This document shows, piece after piece, positions 36,659 to 45,481 of a DNA stretch of 64,000 nucleotides; position 1 is the stretch's first letter, and each line of letters opens with the position of its first letter. Under the pieces are notes generated by a model, which was not told where the DNA came from, ran no database searches, and saw only the letters and a list, made by a program, of their open reading frames with translations. The stretch lies in assembly GCA_031181585.1 (NCBI GenBank), contig JAPSKP010000001.1, forward strand, positions 50,939-114,938. Direction: 5' to 3'. The stretch is from Lysinibacillus sp. (GTDB lineage: Bacteria > Bacillota > Bacilli > Bacillales_A > Planococcaceae). The translations under genes and the position numbers were made by a program.

Positions 36659-38203
36659 TTAAGATGTATGGAGAGGGAGCATTACACGCATTGTTGTTCC
36701 TTTCCCTACTTCACTTTCTACTTGTATTTTTCCATGATGCGCTTCTACTAGGTGTTTCACAATCGCAAGGCCAAGGCCAGTGCCGCCTGAGTCTCGGCTG
36801 CGGGCACGGTCTACCCGATAGAAACGTTCAAATACTCGTGGAATTTCACTTTTCTTAATACCAATGCCTTCATCAATAATTTCTACTACACCCCATTTAT
36901 CCTTTTCGAATAACCTGATCGTAACAGTTGTCTCTTCGAAAGAATACATAATCGCATTAAAGATGAGGTTAGTAAAAATTTGGATAAGACGATTGGCATC
37001 CCCTTCTACTACTACCTCTTTCGTAAAATCAACACGGAACTGCATATTCTTCTGTTCCAGGCGTTGGGCCGTTAAATCCGCTGCTCTAACAAGCACTTCC
37101 TGCAACGGAGTAGGAATGATATCTACAGAGAAGCCATGCTGCTCTATTTTAGAAAGCTCTAATAAATCCTGGATGAGGATCTGCAGGCGATTGCTCTCTT
37201 GATGAATGATTTCCAAGAAGGACAATGCCATTCCTTCATCTTTATATGCACCGTCCAACAAGGTCTCAGAAAAGCCTTTGATCGAAGTAATCGGCGTTCG
37301 CAGCTCGTGAGAAACATTCGCTACAAAATCTTTTCGAATTTGCTCAAGCCTTACAAGCTCAGATACATCATGCATGACGATCACGACACCCAACCAACGG
37401 CCGTGCTCCCCTACTACAGGGGCCCCATACGCAAGCTTGTAAGTAATCTCTTGAAGTACTTCCATTTCAAGCTGTTTACGATACGGCATCTCCGTTAGGA
37501 ACACATGATCAATAAATGATTCCAGCTCAGGGGGTAAATTAAGGGACAGGAAGCTTTTCTCCTGCACGTCATTATAGCGATAGCCAAATCGCTCTAAAAA
37601 TACTTTATTAACGATTGATACGTGCCCCCCGCGATCGATCATCAGCAGTGCACTGCCCATATTTTCAATTAATGTTTTTAAACGCTCTTCCTCTATCTCA
37701 CGGGTTTTTGTAATATCCTGCAGGTTTCGGGCCAAAATATTGATAGAGTTTCGAAGCTCCACTACTGTTTTGGGGCCATTTGCAAATGCTCTGGCGCGAT
37801 AATTGCCTACAGCGAGCTCATGCGCTGTCCTTGTCACATTTTCAATTGGTTCTACAAAATTCTGAATCATCTTTTTTGTGACGATGCTGATCAGTAAAAA
37901 TGAAATAGCCAATATAAATAATAATACAATCGCTAATCTTGCTTTCATTTCCGTAATAAAGTTGCCTTCGATCTGCAAGCCATGTGTTTTTAATAACGCC
38001 TGCTCCTGCGAATAAGAGATGTCAATTTCCCGCTCTTCAATTATGTCCAGCATCCGCTGCTGGGCCTGTTCTGTATTTTCATTAATATAAGATTCGGCAT
38101 AAAAAGGAAAAAGCTGACCTATTACAAAGCCTAGGACAGCTAATATGATACCTACTAAACAAACAAATGAAAAAAACAAGCCATTGCTCATCGATTTTTT
38201 CAT
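36659..38203 (-). CDS. phoR: Phosphate-regulon sensor kinase PhoR
   Basis: Membrane histidine kinase of 514 residues. Helices at about 9-30 and 85-105 flank an extracellular loop. These are followed by HAMP (about 105-160), a PAS domain (about 175-280, 'MGSALLMIDRGGHVSIVN'), the H box 'DFVANVSHELRTPITSIKGF' with the phosphorylated His, and the ATPase with 'QIFTNLIFNAIMYS', 'DEGIGI' and 'GGTGLGLAIVKHLVEAH'. It overlaps phoP by four bases (ATGA). Confidence 0.93.
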   Translation of the reverse strand: MKKSMSNGLFFSFVCLVGIILAVLGFVIGQLFPFYAESYINENTEQAQQRMLDIIEEREIDISYSQEQALLKTHGLQIEGNFITEMKARLAIVLLFILAISFLLISIVTKKMIQNFVEPIENVTRTAHELAVGNYRARAFANGPKTVVELRNSINILARNLQDITKTREIEEERLKTLIENMGSALLMIDRGGHVSIVNKVFLERFGYRYNDVQEKSFLSLNLPPELESFIDHVFLTEMPYRKQLEMEVLQEITYKLAYGAPVVGEHGRWLGVVIVMHDVSELVRLEQIRKDFVANVSHELRTPITSIKGFSETLLDGAYKDEGMALSFLEIIHQESNRLQILIQDLLELSKIEQHGFSVDIIPTPLQEVLVRAADLTAQRLEQKNMQFRVDFTKEVVVEGDANRLIQIFTNLIFNAIMYSFEETTVTIRLFEKDKWGVVEIIDEGIGIKKSEIPRVFERFYRVDRARSRDSGGTGLGLAIVKHLVEAHHGKIQVESEVGKGTTMRVMLPLHTS

Positions 38204-38910
38204 TTTTTCGGCTCCTCGAATTTATAGCCTAGCCCTCGTATTGTTTTAATGAAGATAGGTTTTCGGCTATTTTCTTCAATTTTTTCACGCAGATGACTAA
38301 TATGCACATCTACAATTCGTGTATCACCGGCAAAATCATAGTTCCATACAGCACTAAGCAGCTGATCACGAGTCAATACACGATTCTTATTTTCCAGTAA
38401 GTACACAAGCAGTTCAAATTCCTTCGGCGTAAATTCAAGCGTTTCTTCGCCAAGGAAAGCCTCAAATCGGTCAGGATATACCTTTAGATCACCATACTCA
38501 TATGATACTTCTGATTTTTCAGTCTCTTCTTCTAATGGAGACGGTGTAAATCTACGGAGAACAGCCTTTACGCGTGCAATAACCTCACGGGGACTAAAAG
38601 GCTTCGTCATGTAGTCATCTGCCCCAAGCTCCAGGCCCAGCACTTTATCGAATTCATCATCCCGTGCCGTCAGCATAATGATCGGTATATTCTTTCTTTC
38701 ACTACGCAGCTCCTTACACACTTCCATACCATCTAATGTAGGAAGCATTAAATCAAGAATCAATAAATCCGGTGATTCCTTCATTGCCATTTGCAATCCA
38801 ATTTTCCCATCATGCGCAAGAAGCACATGAAATCCTGCTTGCTCTAAATTATATTTTAACAACGTTGCAATCGATACTTCATCTTCCACTACTAAAATTG
38901 TTTTTGCCAT
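38200..38910 (-). CDS. phoP: Phosphate-regulon response regulator PhoP
   Basis: OmpR-type DNA-binding regulator of 236 residues. The receiver has the acid pair (VVEDE), the phosphoryl Asp in 'LLILDLMLPTLDG' (about D53), Thr and Lys in 'MLTARDD' and 'YMTKPF'. The C-terminal winged helix (about 135-232) contains 'EFELLVYLLENKNRVLTRDQLL' and 'RTIRGLGYKFE'. GGAGG precedes the ATG. It lies between the MaoC-like gene (45 bases upstream) and phoR, upstream of mdh as in B. subtilis but with the extra gene inserted. Confidence 0.93.
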   Translation of the reverse strand: MAKTILVVEDEVSIATLLKYNLEQAGFHVLLAHDGKIGLQMAMKESPDLLILDLMLPTLDGMEVCKELRSERKNIPIIMLTARDDEFDKVLGLELGADDYMTKPFSPREVIARVKAVLRRFTPSPLEEETEKSEVSYEYGDLKVYPDRFEAFLGEETLEFTPKEFELLVYLLENKNRVLTRDQLLSAVWNYDFAGDTRIVDVHISHLREKIEENSRKPIFIKTIRGLGYKFEEPKK

Positions 38911-38955
38911 TTACTACGCCTCCAAAAATGATCTGAAACCCCCATTTCAAACCCT

Positions 38956-39390
38956 TTAATATGGAGGATTAACCTTCACAACACCCTCGATAATAGGATC
39001 TCTATTTGCATTGAATGCTTTTACTCCAACGTCCACTATGTGATTCACCACATCTACGCCATTCACTTGTAGAGTAAAATCAATTGTCTCGTAATGATAT
39101 GCCGGCTTTAAAAAAGTGAGCTGCTGTTCCAGGATATGTGAGCCAGGGCCCGGCATATGCTTTGAAATGGCAGATGTAATAATACCATTCAACATGATTG
39201 TTGGTACAATTGGTGCTTTAAATGGTGTATCAGCCGCATATTCATGCTGAATATAAAGCGGGTTGCTATCATTTGTTAGTCCTAAATACAAAAGAAGATC
39301 TTTATCCTCAATCGTTTCTGTCAAATGCAGTTTTTCACCAACAAGTATTTCATCAATCCTTTTTCCTAACCTGCTTTTCTTTTGCAGCAA
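38956..39390 (-). CDS. MaoC-like hot-dog protein next to phoP
   Basis: A 144-residue protein of the MaoC/acyl-dehydratase (hydratase 2) family. It contains 'DLLLYLGLTNDSNPLYIQHEYA' (about 30-51), the Asp and His-like positions of the hydratase motif, then 'APIVPTIMLNGIITSAISKHMPGPGSHILEQQLTFLKP'. The usual catalytic N-D-x-N-P-x-H is altered to N-D-S-N-P-L-Y, so the His is replaced and activity is doubtful. Start is a TTG at 39390; the ATG four bases upstream is in another frame. Shares a promoter with phoPR. Confidence 0.8.
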   Translation of the reverse strand: MLQKKSRLGKRIDEILVGEKLHLTETIEDKDLLLYLGLTNDSNPLYIQHEYAADTPFKAPIVPTIMLNGIITSAISKHMPGPGSHILEQQLTFLKPAYHYETIDFTLQVNGVDVVNHIVDVGVKAFNANRDPIIEGVVKVNPPY

Positions 39391-39427
39391 ACATTACGCA
39401 ACCCCTTCATCTACTGAGATTACTTTC

Positions 39428-39456
39428 ATAGTAACAAGTTTTAGAAAAAAGTACAA
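39428..39456 (-). promoter_or_regulatory. SigA promoter of the MaoC-like gene and phoPR
   Basis: TTGTAC - 17 bases - TACTAT on the minus strand, 38 bases before the MaoC-like start. No other promoter is obvious in the 45 bases before phoP. Confidence 0.7.
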
Positions 39457-39523
39457 TTAGCCAAATGAATCATCCATTGATTTTTAAAAAATAAAATAGA
39501 ACTCTGCTTATTTAAAAAGAAAA

Positions 39524-39565
39524 AGCTGTCAACAAAGCTCCTTAAAAACGGCTTGTTAAACAGCT
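39524..39565 (-). terminator. Terminator after mdh
   Basis: Imperfect hairpin AGCTGTTTAACAAGC/GCTTTGTTGACAGCT followed by TTTTCTTTTT on the minus strand. Confidence 0.75.
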
Positions 39566-39583
39566 CTTTCCCCAGTAGAAAAT

Positions 39584-40522
39584 TTAAGTTAAGACTTTCA
39601 TGACATTCCGCACTGCTTCCGCAGATACATCCAACGCCGCCTTTTCCTTTTCACTTAACTCAAGTTCAAAGATTTTTTCGATGCCATCAGCACCTAGTAA
39701 AGTTGGTACTCCCAAATATAGATTGTTATAGCCATATTCACCTTCTAAATAAGCAATGGAAGGTAATATGCGTTTTTGGTCTTTAATAATCGCTTCAGTC
39801 ATTTCAATTAATGCTGCTGCAGGAGCATAGTATGCTGAACCATTACCTAGCAGGTTAACGATTTCAGCCCCGCCGTTACGTGTACGATCTACAATTTCAG
39901 CTAACCGATCGGCAGGAATTAATGTTTCCAATGGAATACCGCCAGCAAATGAATAGCGAGTGAGTGGAACCATTGTATCACCATGTCCGCCTAATACGAA
40001 TCCCGTGATGTCTTTTACAGAGATGTTCAGCTCTTCAGCAACGAATGCGCGGAAACGGGCTGTATCTAGGACACCAGATTGTCCGATTACGCGGTTTTTA
40101 GGAAATCCTGTAGTCTTATAAACAGTGTAAGTCATTGCATCGACTGGATTTGTTAGGACTAGGATGATTGCATTAGGAGAATATTTCGCAATCTGCTCAG
40201 ATACAGAAATCATTATTTTTTGGTTGATCTGAACTAAATCGTCACGGCTCATACCCGGCTTTCTTGCAACTCCAGCCGTAATGATGACAACGTCAGAATC
40301 GGCCGTGTCTGCATAATCAGACGTACCTTTCACATACGAATCATATCCTTGTACTGGAGCAGCTTCCCACATATCCAACGCTTTACCTTTTGTCGGATTT
40401 TCAGCTGTCGGTATATCGACCAATACTACATCACCAAGTTCCTTTTGTGCCGCCAGAAAAGCAGCAGTAGCTCCAGTGAACCCTCCACCAATTACAGAGA
40501 TCTTTTTACGTTTCAAAGCCAT
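39584..40522 (-). CDS. mdh: Malate dehydrogenase
   Basis: TCA-cycle enzyme of 312 residues, LDH-like type. It has the Rossmann [11 protein letters not shown] (about 12-22), Asp in 'VLVDIP' for NAD, '[13 protein letters not shown]' with the substrate Arg, 'TNPVDAMTY', and the catalytic His in '[14 protein letters not shown]' (about 173-186). AAGGAG precedes the ATG. In B. subtilis it is third in citZ-icd-mdh; here a 753-base gap and a strong terminator separate it from icd, so it has its own long leader. Confidence 0.96.
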   Translation of the reverse strand: MALKRKKISVIGGGFTGATAAFLAAQKELGDVVLVDIPTAENPTKGKALDMWEAAPVQGYDSYVKGTSDYADTADSDVVIITAGVARKPGMSRDDLVQINQKIMISVSEQIAKYSPNAIILVLTNPVDAMTYTVYKTTGFPKNRVIGQSGVLDTARFRAFVAEELNISVKDITGFVLGGHGDTMVPLTRYSFAGGIPLETLIPADRLAEIVDRTRNGGAEIVNLLGNGSAYYAPAAALIEMTEAIIKDQKRILPSIAYLEGEYGYNNLYLGVPTLLGADGIEKIFELELSEKEKAALDVSAEAVRNVMKVLT

Positions 40523-40563
40523 TTGAATACGCTCCTTTATTTAAGGTATAGGTTTTACACTTT

Positions 40564-40597
40564 CCCGCTTTATTCTCTACTCAACCATAAAAGCGGG
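40564..40597. promoter_or_regulatory. Hairpin in mdh leader
   Basis: Eight-base GC-rich stem CCCGCTTT/AAAGCGGG with an 18-base loop. On the minus strand it is followed by AAAG, not T, so it is not a terminator for mdh; it may shape or protect the mRNA 5' region. Confidence 0.4.
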
Positions 40598-41109
40598 TGA
40601 TTCCTGTGAAGACCAGTATATTTACCAGCTTCTTAATAGGTCAGCCCGTCATAATGACAGCTAGCAGAACAGCCAGCTACTTTAGGCCTCTTGCATCGCA
40701 ATCTTGAACATTGATCCCTCACACGTTTTATTCTACTCATTTTTACGCTTACGAATCATGTGAAAAAAGAGAAGATTTTTTATGTAGAAAGCTTTCTACT
40801 AGAATCCCGCCTCTTCTTTTTTAAAGAACAACTTCTGCCTTTAGTGTAGTGCATTCATTCAATTGATTCAATACTTGGCCTTTACTCTACCAATATTCGC
40901 CACATTTTCTGGCAGGGAAACGCTGGAACCGACTATCAAGATATTTACCGACCGAAGACTGAAATCATTACGTCATAGATTACGTCTTCTTGACTAACAT
41001 CTCTTTTCCTAAATTTACGGATGTCAACGATGCTTTCATCGCACTAAGGAAGTTGATGTACATGTTCAAATCTCTCTACCTTAGCAAATTTATACTTCTT
41101 ATCCCACAA

Positions 41110-41145
41110 AAAAAGAGGGAAGAGACTAGTCTCTTCCCTCTTTTT
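41110..41145. terminator. Strong bidirectional terminator after icd
   Basis: A perfect palindrome, AAAAGAGGGAAGAGACT and its complement, with A/T-runs on both sides. Confidence 0.88.
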
Positions 41146-41275
41146 ATAATGCTTTGATATTTTCTATCCTTTATAGACAGGCCTTGCTGTCTATAAGAAT
41201 AGATTCATCAATAATTATCCAAAATTAAGTAATTTGTGATGAAATTCACATGTAATTACATGGAAAATCAATGAA

Positions 41276-42538
41276 TTACAGGTTTTCGATTAATTTGTTA
41301 GCGAACTCTGAACATTTCACTTCTGTAGCGCCGTCCATTAAACGAGCGAAGTCGTAAGTTACATACTTAGAAGAGATTGTTTTCTCTACAGATTTAGTGA
41401 TCATGTCAGCAGCTTCTTGCCAGCCAAGGTGCTCAAGCATTAATACGCCTGAAAGTAAAACTGAAGATGGGTTTACTTTATCTTGACCTGCATATTTTGG
41501 AGCTGTACCGTGAGTAGCTTCGAAGATCGCATGACCAGTTACGTAGTTAATGTTAGCACCTGGAGCGATACCGATACCACCAACTTGTGCAGCTAATGCA
41601 TCAGAAATGTAGTCACCGTTTAAGTTCATTGTAGCTACTACATCGAACTCAGTTGGACGAGTTAAGATTTGTTGTAAGAAGATATCAGCGATAGAATCTT
41701 TTACGATGATTTTGCCTTCTGCAACAGCTTTTGATTGTGCTTCGTTAGCAGCAGCTTCGCCTTGCTCAGCTTTGATTGCATCGTATTGGTTCCAAGTGAA
41801 TACTTTGTCGCCGAATTCTTTTTCAGCTAAATCGTAACCCCAAGTTTTGAAGCCACCTTCTGTGAACTTCATGATGTTACCTTTGTGCACTAAAGTAACA
41901 GTTGGTTTGTTGTGCTTGATTGCGTACTCAATTGCAGCACGAACTAAGCGCTCAGTACCTTCTTGAGATACTGGTTTAATACCTAAACCAGAAGTTTCTG
42001 GGAAACGGATTTTGTTAACGCCAAGCTCAGTTTGTAAGAAGTTTAATAATTTCTTTTGCTCATCTGAACCAGCTTTGTATTCGATACCTGCATAGATATC
42101 TTCTGTGTTTTCACGGAAGATAACCATTTCAACATCTTCTGGACGTTTAACTGGAGAAGGTACACCGTCAAAGTGACGTACTGGACGTAAGCATACATAT
42201 AGGTCAAGTTCTTGACGTAATGCTACGTTTAGGGAACGGATACCGCCACCGATTGGAGTTGTTAAAGGACCTTTAATTGCGATTAAGTATTCGTTGATTT
42301 TATCTAAAGTTTCTTGTGGTAACCATTCACCAGTTTGGTTGAATGCTTTTTCACCAGCTAAAACTTCTAACCATTCGATTTTCTTTTCACCATTGTAAGC
42401 TTTTTCTACAGCTGAATCGATAACACGAGAAGCTGCTGCCCAGATATCTGGACCAATACCGTCACCCTCGATGAAAGGGATCACAGGATTGTTTGGCACG
42501 TTTAAAACGCCATTTTCTACTACGATTTTGTTCGTCAT
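41276..42538 (-). CDS. icd: Isocitrate dehydrogenase (NADP)
   Basis: TCA enzyme that makes 2-oxoglutarate and NADPH. The 420-residue protein has '[14 protein letters not shown]', the phosphorylatable-loop region '[31 protein letters not shown]' with substrate Ser/Arg residues, '[22 protein letters not shown]', and the NADP-binding '[17 protein letters not shown]'. AGGAGG precedes the ATG. It follows citZ with a 79-base gap, probably one transcript, and ends at a strong terminator. Confidence 0.97.
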   Translation of the reverse strand: MTNKIVVENGVLNVPNNPVIPFIEGDGIGPDIWAAASRVIDSAVEKAYNGEKKIEWLEVLAGEKAFNQTGEWLPQETLDKINEYLIAIKGPLTTPIGGGIRSLNVALRQELDLYVCLRPVRHFDGVPSPVKRPEDVEMVIFRENTEDIYAGIEYKAGSDEQKKLLNFLQTELGVNKIRFPETSGLGIKPVSQEGTERLVRAAIEYAIKHNKPTVTLVHKGNIMKFTEGGFKTWGYDLAEKEFGDKVFTWNQYDAIKAEQGEAAANEAQSKAVAEGKIIVKDSIADIFLQQILTRPTEFDVVATMNLNGDYISDALAAQVGGIGIAPGANINYVTGHAIFEATHGTAPKYAGQDKVNPSSVLLSGVLMLEHLGWQEAADMITKSVEKTISSKYVTYDFARLMDGATEVKCSEFANKLIENL

Positions 42539-42617
42539 GAATATTTGCCTCCTATATTCGAAAATCTAGGACTGCATAAAGCACACAGTCCTAGATTAGT
42601 TTAGCATATTTTCTAAA

Positions 42618-43733
42618 TTAGCGCTCGTTGATTGGAACGTATTTTTGCATTCCTGGTCCAACATATTCTGCACGTGGACGGATCAAGCGGTTATTAGCAT
42701 ATTGCTCAAGGATATGTGCTACCCAACCTGAAGTACGAGATACTGCGAAGATTGGTGTGAATAAGTCATGTTCAATACCTAAAGAATCATAAACTGATGC
42801 TGAGAAGAAGTCTACGTTCGCTGGAAGACCTTTTTGTTCTACGATCATGTCGTGGATTTTCACTGACATTTCGTATAGTTCTGGTTTACCAGTTAAAGCA
42901 GTCAATTTTTGAGACATTTCACGTAAGTGTGGTGCGCGTGGGTCGCCTTTGCGGTATACGCGGTGACCGAATCCCATGATTTTCTCTTTGTTATCAAGTT
43001 TACCTTGGATGTAAGATTCTACGTTATCGATTGAACCGATTTCTGATAACATCTTCATAACTTGCTCGTTGGCACCGCCGTGTAATGGACCTTTTAATGC
43101 GCCAATTGCAGCAGTTACGCCAGAGTATACGTCAGATAATGTAGCTACACATACACGAGCTGTAAATGTAGAAGCGTTTAATTCGTGGTCAGCGTGTAAA
43201 ATTAACGCTTTATCGAATGCTTCAATTGCGATTGCTTCTGGCTCTTCACCAGATAACATGTATAGGAAATTAGCTGCATAACCTAATTCTGGTTTTGGAG
43301 CTATTGGTTCTAAGCCTTTACGGATACGAGCGAAAGCAGTTACTACAGCAGCAATTTTCGCTTGTAAACGAATTGCTTTACGGTAGTTTGCTTCTGGTTC
43401 CATAACATCAGCTTCTTCATCAAATGTACCAAGCATTGATACAGCCGTACGCAATGCAGCCATTGGATGTACTGTGTTAAGCGGCATAGATTTGAATAGG
43501 TCGTAAATCGCAGCCGGCACTTCCATATTATCTGCTAATTGTTGTTTTAACTCAGCAAGCTCGTCCTCTTTTGGTAAACGAGTATGCCATAATAAGTAGA
43601 TAATTTCTTCAAAAGATGCGTTGTTTGTTAAATCGTCGATGTTGTAACCTACATATGTAAGTGTGTCATCGATGATTGAACTGATTTTTGACTCCGCTGC
43701 TACGATGCCCTCTAAGCCTTTAGTTGTTGACAT
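42618..43733 (-). CDS. citZ: Citrate synthase
   Basis: Entry enzyme of the TCA cycle, 371 residues of the short Gram-positive type. It carries 'HADHELNASTFTARV' with the first catalytic His (about 220), 'GALKGPLHGGANEQVMKML' (about 253) with the second, 'GFGHRVYRKGDPRA', and the C-terminal catalytic Asp region 'NVDFFSASVYDSLG'. The ATG at 43733 has AAGGAG nine bases upstream. The 22-codon extension lies in the leader and is rejected. Confidence 0.96.
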   Translation of the reverse strand: MSTTKGLEGIVAAESKISSIIDDTLTYVGYNIDDLTNNASFEEIIYLLWHTRLPKEDELAELKQQLADNMEVPAAIYDLFKSMPLNTVHPMAALRTAVSMLGTFDEEADVMEPEANYRKAIRLQAKIAAVVTAFARIRKGLEPIAPKPELGYAANFLYMLSGEEPEAIAIEAFDKALILHADHELNASTFTARVCVATLSDVYSGVTAAIGALKGPLHGGANEQVMKMLSEIGSIDNVESYIQGKLDNKEKIMGFGHRVYRKGDPRAPHLREMSQKLTALTGKPELYEMSVKIHDMIVEQKGLPANVDFFSASVYDSLGIEHDLFTPIFAVSRTSGWVAHILEQYANNRLIRPRAEYVGPGMQKYVPINER

Positions 43734-43800
43734 AGTAAATCGCTCCTTCATGATATAGTTGTTTTGTAAGTGCTTTCTTTTTTTATAAGATAAAAGCACC

Positions 43801-43825
43801 TATAGTTCTGCTCAATGAACCTATA
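43801..43825. promoter_or_regulatory. Dyad in the citZ leader
   Basis: TATAGTTC - 8 bases - GAAC(C)TATA, centred about 30 bases downstream of the citZ -10. A related GTGCTTT/AAAGCAC hairpin lies closer to the start. Repressor binding (for example CcpC) or an RNA structure are both possible; this is inference. Confidence 0.4.
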
Positions 43826-43846
43826 AGTAAATCGCTTACATGTACC

Positions 43847-43875
43847 ATTATAATCAATTTTGACGGCTTTGTGAA
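43847..43875 (-). promoter_or_regulatory. SigA promoter of citZ-icd
   Basis: TTCACA - 17 bases - TATAAT on the minus strand, about 115 bases before the citZ start. Confidence 0.75.
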
Positions 43876-43991
43876 TGAAAAGCGACGAATTTAAGAAAAT
43901 CGCGCATGACATATAAAAATAGTGCTTTATAGAGAAAATCGAGATTCAAACGAGATATACATTGCATAAAATAGGGGTGAGCCGTTTTCAA

Positions 43992-44945
43992 ATGAATAAT
44001 TTATTCAATTTTTCCTACGAAAGCACTAAGAAAGTTGCACTTCTTTTGTTATACTTATTACTCATGATCATCGTTTCTCCTATCACACTCGGTATATTTT
44101 TCGCTACTTTATTCCATCCATTCCTTCTCTTCTTTTATAAAAAGTTACGAATACCATATTTCCTTGTAGTATTTTTAACAACTATCTCTTTTTTCTACGC
44201 TTCGTATTTGTTTATTCACTTTATCATCGATAGTTTTATGGTTGTATTTCCGCAAATTCGGGAGCTTGTGAATAGCGACATTTTTTCACATCCTATTTTA
44301 CAGGCAATGATGGAAGCTGCTCTATCAGCTGTAGATCAAATAGCTTCTGTTGGCATTAATTTAACAAAAGAACTTTTCAGCTATTTGTTTGAAGTGATTA
44401 TTTTTATTATGGCCTTTTACTTTTCCTTGTTTGAAAGTAAAAGAGACCGCTACTGGTTTTTCATCTATACACCGAAATCGGTGCGAAAAACTTGGAAAAG
44501 CTATTTCGAGCGTGCCATGCATCTATTCACTACTTTTTTATATGTAGAGCTTCGTCTGCTGCTGGTAACGTTCCTCCTGCTCGTACTTGGCTTTTGGCTG
44601 CTCGGCTTCACTTACCCGTGGCAAAAGGCATTTTTCATTGCGCTGGCAGATTGCCTGCCGTTCTTCGGTATCGGTTTGGTACTTATTCCGTTAGCTATTT
44701 ATTTCTATGTAGTTGAGGAAATCATATTATGTATCGCGATTATCATTTTGTATATCTTTATTCAAACAACAAGACAGCTAACCGAATCGTATCTATGGGC
44801 GTCCACATTCCATGTGCGGACAATCCATACATTCTTCATCAGCGCTGCCTCTGTTCTATTATTCGGCTTTTATGGTATCCTACTTAGCCCATTCTTGCTA
44901 TTGCTTGCCGTAAAGCTCAAGGAAAAATCTATCTTTGCACGATAA
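43992..44945 (+). CDS. ytvI: AI-2E/PerM-family membrane protein YtvI-like
   Basis: A 317-residue multi-pass membrane protein of the AI-2E transporter (UPF0118) superfamily. Hydrophobic helices lie at about 12-45, 50-75, 130-150 and in a block from 185 to the C-terminus. It sits beside citZ and fxsA, like B. subtilis ytvI, a membrane protein linked to sporulation. The transported substrate is unknown. The ATG at 43992 follows GGGGTGA at 11 bases; in-frame upstream GTG and TTG codons lack better sites. It is divergent from citZ and its end overlaps fxsA by 17 bases. Confidence 0.75.
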   Translation: MNNLFNFSYESTKKVALLLLYLLLMIIVSPITLGIFFATLFHPFLLFFYKKLRIPYFLVVFLTTISFFYASYLFIHFIIDSFMVVFPQIRELVNSDIFSHPILQAMMEAALSAVDQIASVGINLTKELFSYLFEVIIFIMAFYFSLFESKRDRYWFFIYTPKSVRKTWKSYFERAMHLFTTFLYVELRLLLVTFLLLVLGFWLLGFTYPWQKAFFIALADCLPFFGIGLVLIPLAIYFYVVEEIILCIAIIILYIFIQTTRQLTESYLWASTFHVRTIHTFFISAASVLLFGFYGILLSPFLLLLAVKLKEKSIFAR

Positions 44946-45318
44946 TCGTTTGTTGGTTTTTCATTTTTTTGCGCAGCCACATAAAAATTAATGGTTTAAA
45001 GAGGCTACGTGTGGCAGATGTAAACATCAACAGTCCGAAGACATCTGATAAAAAACCAGGCAGTATAAGCAGGACAGCCCCTATGAACATCATAAATGCT
45101 TCCATAAGCGCAACACCAGGGGGTTGTCCGTTAGCAATTGAAGACTGAATTTCCTTCAAAGATTGGGTGCCTCGTTTTTTTAGCAAGTACACGCCGAGTG
45201 CGCTTGTAGCGATCAGCAGCAGCAAAGTTGGGAATACACCAAGCCAATTCCCTACCAAAATTATTGCTGTAATTTCCGCTAATATAAAAGCAATGAACAT
45301 TAAAAAGAGAGTTCTCAT
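44929..45318 (-). CDS. fxsA: FxsA-family membrane protein (YtwI)
   Basis: A 129-residue protein with membrane segments at about 5-40 (two close helices) and 70-95, of the family named for E. coli FxsA, which relieves exclusion of phage T7 by the F plasmid. Conserved 'GVYLLKKRGTQSLKEIQ' and 'PGFLSDVFGLLMF' regions are present. Its general role is unknown. The ATG at 45318 follows GGGGG by eight bases; a GTG three codons earlier is less likely. A consensus sigma-W-type promoter lies immediately upstream, suggesting a role in envelope stress. Confidence 0.88.
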   Translation of the reverse strand: MRTLFLMFIAFILAEITAIILVGNWLGVFPTLLLLIATSALGVYLLKKRGTQSLKEIQSSIANGQPPGVALMEAFMMFIGAVLLILPGFLSDVFGLLMFTSATRSLFKPLIFMWLRKKMKNQQTIIVQR

Positions 45319-45338
45319 TTTCTTCACCCCCTACTATA

Positions 45339-45364
45339 TACGAGCCAACAGTTAAAAAGTTTCA
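45339..45364 (-). promoter_or_regulatory. Sigma-W-type promoter of fxsA
   Basis: TGAAAC - 16 bases - CGTA on the minus strand, an exact consensus match, about 20 bases from the start codon. The expected transcript would have a very short leader. Confidence 0.7.
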
Positions 45365-45439
45365 TCATGAACAACCAATCGCTCCAGTCCCATGCCTGAA
45401 AACTTCTGCCTTTCACTTCTATCAATGAATATAAGCAAA

Positions 45440-45473
45440 AAGGACAAAATCTACTTGTTGTGATTTTGTCCTT
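45440..45473 (-). terminator. Terminator after pyk
   Basis: Perfect stem AAGGACAAAATC/GATTTTGTCCTT followed by TTTGCTT on the minus strand. Confidence 0.85.
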
Positions 45474-45481
45474 CTGCTCGC

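Larger units (their letters stand above)
40523..41275. other. Long intergenic region between mdh and icd
   Basis: No gene found. It holds the icd terminator at 41110-41145 and a CCCGCTTT/AAAGCGGG hairpin at 40564-40597 just ahead of the mdh ribosome site. An AGAAAGCTTTCT palindrome lies near 40788-40799. No clear promoter was fixed for mdh. Confidence 0.6.

Noticed and set aside
39366-39394. ATG just before the MaoC-like gene as its start
   Set aside because: It is in another frame and ends after 13 codons.
43828-43842. TGTAAGCGATTTAC before citZ as a CcpA cre site
   Set aside because: The 3' half is one base out of register with the cre consensus, so I do not call it.
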